Of a stretch of 64,000 nucleotides of DNA, positions 21,110 through 31,665 are shown one piece after another (within the stretch, counting starts at the first letter, position 1; each line of letters starts with the position of its first letter). Source of the stretch: Eurosta solidaginis (taxonomy: Eukaryota > Arthropoda > Insecta > Diptera > Tephritidae); assembly GCF_040869045.1 (NCBI RefSeq), contig NW_027136913.1, forward strand, positions 310,001 to 374,000, given 5' to 3'. Both the position numbers and the translations under genes were made by a program. Under the pieces are notes generated by a model that did not search any database, was not told the DNA's origin, and saw only the letters and a program-made list of their open reading frames with translations.

Positions 21110-23611
21110 TCAAGTAGCACTGATTTGCGCTTGTTTCTTTGCTCTTTGTACAACTGCGGTATAGATGTTGCTTATATTGTTAGCGTCCTCTTTGAAATTC
21201 ATAACCTGGTGTATTTTTTGTTGTATTCTTAAGCTCTCCAAAGTTAGACGTGTTTTTTCTCTTTTTTCTATGTCTAATATTTGTGCATGGTCAAAATCCG
21301 CTGTATGGTTACTCTTTGTAAGGTGCTGTGCGAGAGCCGTTGTCATCTTCTTATTTTTCGCATCTGTTCTGTGTTCATTTAGCCGTATACCCAGTTGTCG
21401 TTTTGTTGTGCCTATATAGTATTGATCACATTTTTCACCCACTTTGCCATTACATTTTATTTGATATACTACATTGTTCTGTTGCTCTTTTTCCACCGGA
21501 TCCTTTGTTTTTGTAAAAATATTTCTTAGAGTGAAGTTTGGCTTGTGTGCATAGTTCACATTTTTAATTTGCATTATTTTATGCAGATTTTGGTTGTCCG
21601 TTAAACCCGGGATAAATGTTACTCCGATGTATTTTTGGTGAATTTCATCGGATTTTTGTGTTTCCTTTTTATCTTCGCGAATTTTATTTGTTACATTTTC
21701 TATTAATTTGTCAATAAGCTTGTGTGGATAGCTGTTGTTGTACAAAATTTTTTTAATCTTTTGTTTGTTTTCTGGCATAAACTCGTGGTCAGTGAGTAAT
21801 ATTGATTTTCTAATTAGGTTCTTCGCTGTGTTTAACTTTTGTTTCCACGGATGGTTCGAATGGTAATTAATTATTCTCCCCGATGCAATGGTTTTCGTGT
21901 ACCATTTCGTTGTACATTTTCTATTTTTATGGATTACTTTTAGGTCTAGGAAGGCTATTTCATTTTCTTGTTCTATTTCCATTGTGAATTTTATTTTAGT
22001 ATGCTGTGCGTTCAATATTTTCAAGATGTCTCCCGCGTCCTTTTTCTTTATGATTGCGAATATATCATCTACATACTTTTTTATGTATCTGATATATATG
22101 TCATTGGTTTTAAGTTCAGCTATGCTGTCGTCAAGTATTTTGTCAAGAACTATGTCAGCTATGGTTGGCGATAGGGGATTGCCCATGGGCATGCCGTACA
22201 TTTGCTGATAAAAATTCGTGTTGTACATAAAATAATTATTTTCTCTTAGACAAAACTCGAGTATAGTCTGGAAACGTTTCTTTGAAATTTTTGTGTGTTT
22301 TTCCAACTCTGGCCACTTTTTCATTATTGTTTGTATTGCTAAATGTATTGGGATGTTCGTAAATAATGAAACTACATCAAAAGATATTAGAATTTCGTCA
22401 TCTTCTATATGGATATTTTTGAGATTTTCTTTTAATTGAAATGAGTTCTTTATATTATATTCTTCAGATATTATATTCTTCAGTACAACTCCAATATGCT
22501 TAGATAAGTTATAGCATGGTACTTTTGTCGACGATACAATTGGCCTTAAGGGCATGTTTTTCTTATGTATTTTTGGAAGACCGTATATTCTAGGAGCGAT
22601 GGCTGCAACACTAGATAATTGAAATTTCTGTTTTAGGTCGATTTCGTTTTGCTTAAACATTTCATTTATAATTAGGTTGTTCTTTCTCATAAGCTGTTGT
22701 GTGGGATCCTTCTGTATCTTTTTGTATACATTACGGTCATCTAACAATTTTTTCATTTTTTCCTCATAAATATTTTTGTACATCAAGACTGTCTTGTTTC
22801 CTTTGTCAGCCTGAGTTAAAACTATCTCATCTTTGTATTTAGATATGAACTCTTTTGTGTTCTCAAAAGTTTTTAGCAAAAGTTTATCTTTTGCGTTATT
22901 GTTGCGCCTACTCTGGTAATTATTTATCTTCATTGCGATGTGGCTTCTTACACTGTCCTTAGTTCTATCATCTTCGATTTTTTGTACTCCTTGTTCCAGT
23001 TCCGCGATAACTTGCAATGGTGAGAAATTTTTGTTTGAAACCGGTAGTGAGAATTTGTAGCCTAGCGAAAGTATCCAACGATATTCTTGCGGTATTTCGA
23101 TTTTCGTAGTATTAATGAACCAGTCTTCATTGAATCGGATCCCAAACTTTTGAATGTTGCTAAATATTTGCCTTTGAAGCTTTTTTTGATGAGTTTTTTC
23201 CATGTCAGTGCCGATGTGTTTTATAAATTGATCTCGTGTCTCTACGATATTACTGTAATCTTCTTCTCCGAGTACCGCTATTAGCGTGTCTTTTATGCGT
23301 TTCAAATCTTTTTCTATTATTTTTATGGTTACATTTGTTTCTTTTATTTCCAATTTTAAAATTTTTTGTAGAAAACATTCCTCTATTTTATCAAATTGGC
23401 GACGTGTATTGTCAAGTTGGAAACAATGTAGTAATGCCTTTGTTTTGCCGCGTAGGTGTGGTGGTGTAATTCCATAGTTTTTACACTTCAGCAAAAATTT
23501 CAGTTTCCCCTTTTGTTTAACTATTTTTTTCGAGTTTTTGTTAAATTGCTTGATTGTATACTGTGTTTCCTCATTGTATTTTAGTTTTATGTGTCGAAAA
23601 AACTGTTTCAT
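21110..23611 (-). CDS. PLE ORF, unit 2: intact reverse transcriptase + GIY-YIG endonuclease
   Basis: The 833-residue protein has a basic N-terminal region (1-260), then QADKGNKTVLMYKN (267-280). RT motifs follow: GLPKIHKKNMPLRPIVSS (344-361), SFDVVSLFTNIP (410-421), QMYGMPMGNPLSP (470-482) and the catalytic YVDD (513-516). A GIY-YIG nuclease domain lies at about 713-800: VVYQIKC, YYIGTTKRQLGIRLNEH with Arg743, and the expected glutamate at 792 (LESLRIQ). This order is diagnostic of Penelope-like elements, which prime reverse transcription at nicked DNA. The ATG at 23611 is the first in frame, about 95 bp after the unit start. The preceding unit's 3' part lies upstream and probably acts as promoter and leader. 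This is the only full-length open copy here, so it is the possible source of active protein. Confidence 0.95.
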   Translation of the reverse strand: MKQFFRHIKLKYNEETQYTIKQFNKNSKKIVKQKGKLKFLLKCKNYGITPPHLRGKTKALLHCFQLDNTRRQFDKIEECFLQKILKLEIKETNVTIKIIEKDLKRIKDTLIAVLGEEDYSNIVETRDQFIKHIGTDMEKTHQKKLQRQIFSNIQKFGIRFNEDWFINTTKIEIPQEYRWILSLGYKFSLPVSNKNFSPLQVIAELEQGVQKIEDDRTKDSVRSHIAMKINNYQSRRNNNAKDKLLLKTFENTKEFISKYKDEIVLTQADKGNKTVLMYKNIYEEKMKKLLDDRNVYKKIQKDPTQQLMRKNNLIINEMFKQNEIDLKQKFQLSSVAAIAPRIYGLPKIHKKNMPLRPIVSSTKVPCYNLSKHIGVVLKNIISEEYNIKNSFQLKENLKNIHIEDDEILISFDVVSLFTNIPIHLAIQTIMKKWPELEKHTKISKKRFQTILEFCLRENNYFMYNTNFYQQMYGMPMGNPLSPTIADIVLDKILDDSIAELKTNDIYIRYIKKYVDDIFAIIKKKDAGDILKILNAQHTKIKFTMEIEQENEIAFLDLKVIHKNRKCTTKWYTKTIASGRIINYHSNHPWKQKLNTAKNLIRKSILLTDHEFMPENKQKIKKILYNNSYPHKLIDKLIENVTNKIREDKKETQKSDEIHQKYIGVTFIPGLTDNQNLHKIMQIKNVNYAHKPNFTLRNIFTKTKDPVEKEQQNNVVYQIKCNGKVGEKCDQYYIGTTKRQLGIRLNEHRTDAKNKKMTTALAQHLTKSNHTADFDHAQILDIEKREKTRLTLESLRIQQKIHQVMNFKEDANNISNIYTAVVQRAKKQAQISAT

Positions 23612-23769
23612 TGTTATGTTTATTGTTGGTTAGGTATTAATAGTATTTCGGATTTGCTCACCGATTATATACTTTTACTATTTTTATTTAGACCAATTTG
23701 AAACTATATGGTTTGCTGGGTAGAGCTTTTATGGTCGGTTTAATAAGTGTACTTTGTTGTTTTTGTATT

Positions 23770-23810
23770 CTTTGACGCGTTTCGACGCTTACTGCGTCAT
23801 CATCAGAAAG
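23770..23810 (-). ncRNA. hammerhead ribozyme-like motif, PLE unit 3
   Basis: Same motif as in unit 1. It lies about 160-200 bp upstream of the ATG of the intact unit 2 ORF at 23611, so it could define the 5' end of the only full-length coding RNA after cleavage. Confidence 0.65.
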
Positions 23811-23965
23811 CTGTTTTTATTTGAAAATATATCAAATATATAAACATTAACTACTTTATCCAACAATAAACATGAAAATGTTATCTTGACAATTGTTACT
23901 TACATTGATTGTTTAACTAATTGTAATATCACAGTTTAAAAACACACATACATATTTACATATTA

Positions 23966-26467
23966 TCAAGTAGCACTGATTTGCGCTTGTTTCTTTGCTC
24001 TTTGTACAACTGCGGTATAGATGTTGCTTATATTGTTAGCGTCCTCTTTGAAATTCATAACCTGGTGTATTTTTTGTTGTATTCTTAAGCTCTCCAAAGT
24101 TAGACGTGTTTTTTCTCTTTTTTCTATGTCTAATATTTGTGCATGGTCAAAATCCGCTGTATGGTTACTCTTTGTAAGGTGCTGTGCGAGAGCCGTTGTC
24201 ATCTTCTTATTTTTCGCATCTGTTCTGTGTTCATTTAGCCGTATACCCAGTTGTCGTTTTGTTGTGCCTATATAGTATTGATCACATTTTTCACCCACTT
24301 TGCCATTACATTTTATTTGATATACTACATTGTTCTGTTGCTCTTTTTCCACCGGATCCTTTGTTTTTGTAAAAATATTTCTTAGAGTGAAGTTTGGCTT
24401 GTGTGCATAGTTCACATTTTTAATTTGCATTATTTTATGCAGATTTTGGTTGTCCGTTAAACCCGGGATAAATGTTACTCCGATGTATTTTTGGTGAATT
24501 TCATCGGATTTTTGTGTTTCCTTTTTATCTTCGCGAATTTTATTTGTTACATTTTCTATTAATTTGTCAATAAGCTTGTGTGGATAGCTGTTGTTGTACA
24601 AAATTTTTTTAATCTTTTGTTTGTTTTCTGGCATAAACTCGTGGTCAGTGAGTAATATTGATTTTCTAATTAGGTTCTTCGCTGTGTTTAACTTTTGTTT
24701 CCACGGATGGTTCGAATGGTAATTAATTATTCTCCCCGATGCAATGGTTTTCGTGTACCATTTCGTTGTACATTTTCTATTTTTATGGATTACTTTTAGG
24801 TCTAGGAAGGCTATTTCATTTTCTTGTTCTATTTCCATTGTGAATTTTATTTTAGTATGCTGTGCGTTCAATATTTTCAAGATGTCTCCCGCGTCCTTTT
24901 TCTTTATGATTGCGAATATATCATCTACATACTTTTTTATGTATCTGATATATATGTCATTGGTTTTAAGTTCAGCTATGCTGTCGTCAAGTATTTTGTC
25001 AAGAACTATGTCAGCTATGGTTGGCGATAGGGGATTGCCCATGGGCATGCCGTACATTTGCTGATAAAAATTCGTGTTGTACATAAAATAATTATTTTCT
25101 CTTAGACAAAACTCGAGTATAGTCTGGAAACGTTTCTTTGAAATTTTTGTGTGTTTTTCCAACTCTGGCTACTTTTTCATTATTGTTTGTATTGCTAAAT
25201 GTATTGGGATGTTCGTAAATAATGAAACTACATCAAAAGATATTAGAATTTCGTCATCTTCTATATGGATATTTTTGAGATTTTCTTTTAATTGAAATGA
25301 GTTCTTTATATTATATTCTTCAGATATTATATTCTTCAGTACAACTCCAATATGCTTAGATAAGTTATAGCATGGTACTTTTGTCGACGATACAATTGGC
25401 CTTAAGGGCATGTTTTTCTTATGTATTTTTGGAAGACCGTATATTCTAGGAGCGATGGCTGCAACACTAGATAATTGAAATTTCTGTTTTAGCTCGATTT
25501 CGTTTTGCTTAAACATTTCATTTATAATTAGGTTGTTCTTTCTCATAAGCTGTTGTGTGGGATCCTTCTGTATCTTTTTGTATACATTACGGTCATCTAA
25601 CAATTTTTTCATTTTTTCCTCATAAATATTTTTGTACATCAAGACTGTCTTGTTTCCTTTGTCAGCCTGAGTTAAAACTATCTCATCTTTGTATTTAGAT
25701 ATGAACTCTTTTGTGTTCTCAAAAGTTTTTAGCAAAAGTTTATCTTTTGCGTTATTGTTGCGCCTACTCTGGTAATTATTTATCTTCATTGCGATGTGGC
25801 TTCTTACACTGTCCTTAGTTCTGTCATCTTCGATTTTTTGTACTCCTTGTTCCAGTTCCGCGATAACTTGCAATGGTGAGAAATTTTTGTTTGAAACCGG
25901 TAGTGAGAATTTGTAGCCTAGCGAAAGTATCCAACGATATTCTTGCGGTATTTCGATTTTCGTAGTATTAATGAACCAGTCTTCATTGAATCGGATCCCA
26001 AACTTTTGAATGTTGCTAAATATTTGCCTTTGAAGCTTTTTTTGATGAGTTTTTTCCATGTCAGTGCCGATGTGTTTTATAAATTGATCTCGTGTCTCTA
26101 CGATATTACTGTAATCTTCTTCTCCGAGTACCGCTATTAGCGTGTCTTTTATGCGTTTCAAATCTTTTTCTATTATTTTTATGGTTACATTTGTTTCTTT
26201 TATTTCCAATTTTAAAATTTTTTGTAGAAAACATTCCTCTATTTTATCAAATTGGCGACGTGTATTGTCAAGTTGGAAACAATGTAGTAATGCCTTTGTT
26301 TTGCCGCGTAGGTGTGGTGGTGTAATTCCATAGTTTTTACACTTCAGCAAAAATTTCAGTTTCCCCTTTTGTTTAACTATTTTTTTCGAGTTTTTGTTAA
26401 ATTGCTTGATTGTATACTGTGTTTCCTCATTGTATTTTAGTTTTATGTGTCGAAAAAACTGTTTCAT
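23966..26467 (-). pseudogene. PLE ORF, unit 3: same in-frame stop as unit 1
   Basis: Identical in translation to unit 1, with TAG at 25169-25171 in place of codon 433 and Glu at 325. It also matches unit 1, not unit 2, at a silent site (25823 G, corresponding to 20111 G and 22967 A). The domain plan is as in unit 2, with RT motifs split by the stop and the GIY-YIG domain in the downstream half. Sharing of the stop with the non-adjacent unit 1 suggests duplication of a two-unit block or an assembly effect. Confidence 0.9.
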
Positions 26468-26625
26468 TGTTATGTTTATTGTTGGTTAGGTATTAATAGT
26501 ATTTCGGATTTGCTCACCGATTATATACTTTTACTATTTTTATTTAGACCAATTTGAAACTATATGGTTTGCTGGGTAGAGCTTTTATGGTCGGTTTAAT
26601 AAGTGTACTTTGTTGTTTTTGTATT

Positions 26626-26666
26626 CTTTGACGCGTTTCGACGCTTACTGCGTCATCATCAGAAAG
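26626..26666 (-). ncRNA. hammerhead ribozyme-like motif, PLE unit 4
   Basis: Same motif as in unit 1, kept in the 5'-truncated unit because it sits in the 3' part. It lies upstream of the unit 3 ORF and would be the first cleavage site in a transcript crossing the whole array. Confidence 0.65.
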
Positions 26667-26821
26667 CTGTTTTTATTTGAAAATATATCAAATATATAAA
26701 CATTAACTACTTTATCCAACAATAAACATGAAAATGTTATCTTGACAATTGTTACTTACATTGATTGTTTAACTAATTGTAATATCACAGTTTAAAAACA
26801 CACATACATATTTACATATTA

Positions 26822-27272
26822 TCAAGTAGCACTGATTTGCGCTTGTTTCTTTGCTCTTTGTACAACTGCGGTATAGATGTTGCTTATATTGTTAGCGTCC
26901 TCTTTGAATTTCATAACCTGGTGTATTTTTTGTTGTATTCTTAAGCTCTCCAAAGTTAGACGTGTTTTTTCTCTTTTTTCTATGTCTAATATTTGTGCAT
27001 GGTCAAAATCCGCTGTATGGTTACTCTTTGTAAGGTGCTGTGCGAGAGCCGTTGTCATCTTCTTATTTTTCGCATCTGTTCTGTGTTCATTTAGCCGTAT
27101 ACCCAGTTGTCGTTTTGTTGTGCCTATATAGTATTGATCACATTTTTCACCCACTTTGCCATTACATTTTATTTGATATACTACATTGTTCTGTTGCTCT
27201 TTTTCCACCGGATCCTTTGTTTTTGTAAAAATATTTCTTAGAGTGAAGTTTGGCTTGTGTGCATAGTTCACA
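26822..27272 (-). pseudogene. PLE ORF, unit 4: 5'-truncated, GIY-YIG end only
   Basis: Retains residues from about 685 (VNYAHKPNF) to the end at 833, that is the GIY-YIG domain and C-terminus. Upstream it passes straight into flanking DNA at 27273. The open frame continues about 16 codons into that flank by chance. It has one visible residue change from the other units, Asn805 to Lys (VMKFKED). Truncation at the 5' end fits incomplete reverse transcription during target-primed insertion, and such a truncated leading copy is typical of Penelope arrays. Confidence 0.9.
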
Positions 27273-27960
27273 ATACATGCACATGCATGATTGTTCAAAT
27301 TGTGACTTTTGTATGTGCAATTCATGAAAAATCAGTTATAAGTCATCAACATTGTTAAATTGTTTATGCGTAAACACAAGTCACAATTTGAATAGTCACA
27401 TTAAAATTAATTTCATGATGCGTATGGTATAATCACTTAATCAAAATGTCTTACTTATTATATTAGTCACAACACTGAATAATTACCAAATAAAATTGAA
27501 ATTACTAAGCCAATCAGTTACGAGTTATCAAAGTGATTAAGTTCAAGATCAATCACAATTTGACTAGCCATAATCTATTTAAATTAATTAGTCACAATAT
27601 TGAATAATAACTACAAAAAATTTTCTTTATTTAACAAATCAGTTACGAGTAATCAAAAGGATTAACTTCTTGATAAGGCGCAATTAAAAAAAAATAAATA
27701 AAAATAAAAAGCAAGGTGCGATAACCTGCGAAGAGATTTTAGGCCGAGGTTCTCTTCCAATTTGCGTCGTGCTGTTTTTTAATTTTTCCTACAACTTGGC
27801 GCAATTTAATTAACCATAAACTAACTAATTTAAAAAGTCACAAAATGAAATAATCAAAATGATCAACTTTTTGATTGGTCACAATATGATTATCCATAAA
27901 CTAATTAATGTAATGAAATACAACATTAAATAGTCATCATATGATTAATCAAAAATTGAA
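27273..27960. repeat. AT-rich repeat receiving the PLE array, right side
   Basis: Recurring phrases TTAGTCACAATATTGAATAAT, AATCAGTTACGAG and CACAATTTGA match the style of 17641-17994 on the other flank. At 27287-27307 the text is the inverted counterpart of 17965-17985 with one mismatch. A SINE tail fragment is embedded at 27690-27790. Confidence 0.6.
27690..27790 (-). mobile_element. SINE 3' fragment
   Basis: The plus strand reads GCGATAACCTGCGAAGAGAT, then CTCTTCCAATTTGCGTCGTG. The same text is seen at 61870-61925 in the nearly full SINE and, in the other orientation, at 38318-38375. Only the tail half remains. Confidence 0.75.
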
Positions 27961-29400
27961 TTGCTCTAATAGTATTCTCTTTATTTATGGACATTATCAT
28001 ACAGTTGAATAAGAAGTATGTAAGCACACTATGGGTGTTCCTTATAAATCAAGTAAATGATTTTTTTAATAAATATGAATTTTGATCCAAATTGGAGACA
28101 GTTAAGGTGTATCGTCGAGGGGTCAAAATTAAGATTTCTCTATGGAAAGTCAATAAATTTTAGTTTGACAAAGTAAAAGTTATTGGTCTCTCAAAATTTG
28201 ATTTATGAAATCTGGTTTCCATAAAAATTAGAAAAATTTGTTTTGTTATATAGAAGAAAATTTAAAATACTATTGGGGAAAAATTGTGTCAAAAATTACT
28301 AATCTTGAGAGACCCAAAACTTTGTCCTTTTCCAGATTAAAATTTATTGGGCCAAAATACTGCATAATCAAAAAATTCAGGGAGCTCCAAATAAAAAGGA
28401 CGAAAGTTTCGAAATTTTTTTTCGAATACTCGTATTTTTTTAAAAAAAGTTTTACGATTGATTGAATTAAAAATTTTGGAAAAATTTAAACAACGTGATA
28501 TCTGGGAGGAAAAGACGGAAGTTGTTAAAATAATACATTGTAGATCTCTTCAAAGCCTTTTCATCTGGGAGTGGGAATCGAAACAGCTTTTCTTGAGTTC
28601 GGTTTATATAGTTCCGGTTACAACATTTCTTAAAGTAAATTGCCACGCGGCGTGAAAACTTTTTTATATCAGGTTTGTTTTATAGGTGAAAAAAAATTCA
28701 ATGGAAAATGCTTATAAAAAATAAAACAAATACTTTCACCTTTAAGTTTTATAAAACAAACCGAACAAAGGAAAATGTGCTGTTGGAAATCACATAAAAA
28801 GTTAAATAAAAGGTTAAGCAAAAACAAAAATGTCGCCCTTAATTTAAATAAATATTGGTTTACTTCGCAAACTGAAGAAGTTCTGCGTGCAAATTACAAA
28901 CCATTATTAAAAGAGAAACGCGCAAAAGAAATTAAATTTCAAAAGCTTATACGTACGTGAATGTCCATATGTATGAGTAGGTCATGCAAGAAATTAATAA
29001 TAAAAAAATAAAAACTTAAGTAAATATTTACGTCACACGAAAGGCAACAAAGAACATTATAAAGAATAACTTATATAAGAAATTAAGTTCCAAACTGCAG
29101 AAGTCGTTGTCTTAACGAGCCTATACTTACACACACCATGTCACATGCACCGCCTCTTACACGACTCAAACTTTTATAAATATATTTTTCAATATAAAAT
29201 ATATACTCATGTATGCAAATTCATAGAATAAATGCTATGGCTTGAAAGTTGGTTGGTAAAAAACTTTACATATAAAATTTGCACATTAATACTTTTTGCC
29301 TTACGGTTAAGTATTAAATGCGCTCACGATAATTGGTCAGATCAGGTTGTTGAACAATGACTATGAAATTGGTCCAATAGAGGTGGTGGTTTACACAAAA
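27961..29400. other. no confident gene; small hairpin at 28671-28765
   Basis: Three plus-strand ORFs of 61-75 codons overlap here. The one at 28775-28960 has a lysine-rich, protein-like composition but no motif I recognise. Just upstream, GGTTTGTTTTATA (28672) is matched in inverted form by TATAAAACAAACC (28749-28761), with GGTGAAA/TTTCACC also paired, forming a hairpin of about 90 bp. No host exon is supported. Confidence 0.35.
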
Positions 29401-29404
29401 AGTA

Positions 29405-31223
29405 AAAAACACGGAAAGAAGGAAGGTCTATGATCGGGTGAAAACAAATATACCCAGTTTAAACTTAAAAAAAAAAAATAGAAAAACACTGTTTAGTAAT
29501 TTGTATGCTATGTTTTTATAACATAAGCCTTCGTGCAATGAGAATTTAAAATTAAAGAAAATATCAGATATTTTCTCAATACTGTATAAAAATATGCACT
29601 TTTTTTTTTTTTTTGTATAAAGATAATACATTTCAAGCCTTTCATATGACATATCACTACCTCTATATTGCTCTGCTTCTGTCATCCCTTTTCTTCTGCC
29701 TTCAGCTATCCCCTTCTCGCCAGTTTCGCTTTCCTTCTCTCTGGCCTTATAACACTTTTTTTTATCTCTTCGTCTTCTTTATCCCTCCTTATACCTCTCG
29801 ATTCCCGATAAATACGAATTTTCGAATAAATTTATCCCTGGCCCGTTTCATTGAAGCATTTTTTTGCTCCAACTGGGGTACCTTTGTACATACGTATTCG
29901 AAAACAGTTTCTAAAAGTTTTTCATCGTCCATTCATTCTCTGCCGCTCTTTTCTTCTTGCATCACATTTTATTCCTTTTTCTTTCACTTTCTTTATCCTG
30001 TTCTGTAACTTTACCCTTATACGTCTTTCTCTTCCCTTACCCTACGTTTCTATCACCCTCTTCATTGCCTGCCTGTCTTATTCCTCTCCTTCTACTCTTC
30101 CACAAAACATCACCTCAGTCGCACTCTCACTGTCTTTCTTCCTCTCTCCACAAGTTTTTCCGAAAAAAAAACGTGAAAACCAAATCTTTTGTTTGTATCG
30201 GAGATGCTAAGGCCCCTTGTTATTATACCCGACAGAGCGAAGCTCATACAGTACGTTACTACACACTACAAAGCATTGCAAATTTTCTAACGGTCTGACC
30301 TTTAAAATAAAAGTTTCCTCAAAAAGTGGGCGTGGCCTTCCAACGACTTCGATAATTTGCCCTAGTCTATGACTAACACTTCCGCTAAATTTCAACATGA
30401 TATCTTTCTTGCTTGTAAAAGTTCAAACTTTTTTTCTTGAATGTAGGTGTTGTCGTGCCCACTTACATTTTTTTTTAATTTTCAGCTTGCGCCATAGGAC
30501 CAATCTATTACCCAATTTTCATTACTTTAATAAGTTATAATACCTTTCGAAGATTTCGACACCGAAAAAGTGGGCGTGTTAAGCGCCCATTTCGCCAAAT
30601 TTTATCAGTTTATCGCTATATTTTACGAGTTATATAATTTTTCCAATTTTAGAGATTTTCGACTCCGAAAAAGTGGCCACGTTTATAATCCCATCCGAAA
30701 AGCTTCATCGGTTTATCAGTATTCGGTTATGAAATATCAATTTTTTTAATTTTTAAAATTTTTCGATTGATTTTATCATTCGACTCTCCCAAGTTTCATT
30801 AATGCACACGTTCATATTTCTAAATTTTTATATATCAAAAGAGTGGGCGTGTTTATCATCTGATTTCATAAAGTTTCATAAGTTTATCGGTACATATTTT
30901 TAAAAATTTGTGATATCGAAAAATTGGGTTCGGCGATAAGATTTGGTCACAATTCATGTGATCCACTTTTAGATTTTCCCAAATTTCCGACATAAAAAAG
31001 TAGGCGTTTTTTCGAATACTTTCACCTGTTTCTTAAACCAATCTATTCTGGGCCCAGGTAAACAAATCTACCAAACTTGGTGATAATATTTTATGATTAT
31101 TGTGCTAGCGGACTAGAATTTCTTTTTTCGACAGTTGGATTTCCACAATCTCGATTTCCTTGTATAGTGCTTATCCCACTGAAGTTACAATACCCTTTAT
31201 ATAAGTACAGCTGAGTAAAAAAA
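29405..31223 (+). mobile_element. long dispersed repeat, copy 3, with pyrimidine-rich insert
   Basis: The start resembles the family start (GGAAGGTCTATGATCGGGTG) and the end is GTACAGCTGAGTAAAAAA. The part from 30300 to 31090 has the usual AAAAGTGGGCGTG blocks. About 29650-30170 is a strongly pyrimidine-rich stretch not seen in other copies, probably a nested element. Overlapping ORFs of 113-131 codons there are low-complexity and not called as genes. Confidence 0.6.
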
Positions 31224-31665
31224 TTACGGCTTATAAGTGAGTAAGTATGTGTGTGCGAAAGTTTAACAATTGTAACAATTGTAAATGCCATTAATCAGCA
31301 CCTGAATATTTTGCATCTCTCCTGCTCCATTTACATCTTCCTTACAGAGTCAATAAAGGTGAGCAATGAACAATTTGCGAACTGCTATAAGCAACAATAA
31401 AAGGGATGGCAAAAAAACAAGAACAACAATCAAACAAATTCACGCGTAAGTGAGAAAAGCTTGTCCATGCTTTTATTGTCCATGCTGTGTGCATTGGATA
31501 AGTGTGAATATTTATGAAAATGGTCATATTAAATTTAAATATTGGTCAAAATGGAATAACTGAACGAATATACATGCAGTTAATTATGTGGAGGATATGA
31601 ACAAATTAAGCGTAAACAAGCATATAAAACGAGTTGTAATTGTTACACAGACTTTTCAAAAAAAC

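Larger units (their letters stand above)
17995..27272 (-). mobile_element. Penelope-like element tandem array (3 full units + 1 truncated)
   Basis: Three full units of exactly 2856 bp (17995-20850, 20851-23706, 23707-26562) and a 5'-truncated unit (26563-27272) lie head to tail on the minus strand. In transcription order the truncated unit is first, so the 3' part of each unit sits upstream of the next ORF, the pseudo-LTR layout known for Penelope elements. Each unit has about 95 bp before the ATG, an 833-codon ORF and a 3' part with AATAAA followed by a hammerhead-like motif. The copies differ at only a few visible sites. Units 1 and 3 share variants that unit 2 lacks. Confidence 0.93.

Noticed and set aside
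18254..26467. Separate 398-codon and 432-codon ORFs as independent genes
   Set aside because: They are halves of one PLE ORF split by a single TAG; the second half only starts at a TTG codon.
18309..27228. Plus-strand ORFs of 62-106 codons repeated in each PLE unit
   Set aside because: They recur because the unit recurs, lie opposite the real ORF and show only hydrophobic low-complexity peptides.
28775..28960. 61-codon lysine-rich ORF as a small gene
   Set aside because: No promoter, splice site or recognised motif; AT-rich sequence favours lysine codons by chance.
29613..30298. Overlapping ORFs of 113-131 codons, possible membrane protein
   Set aside because: Three frames are open together in a pyrimidine-rich tract, as expected from composition.
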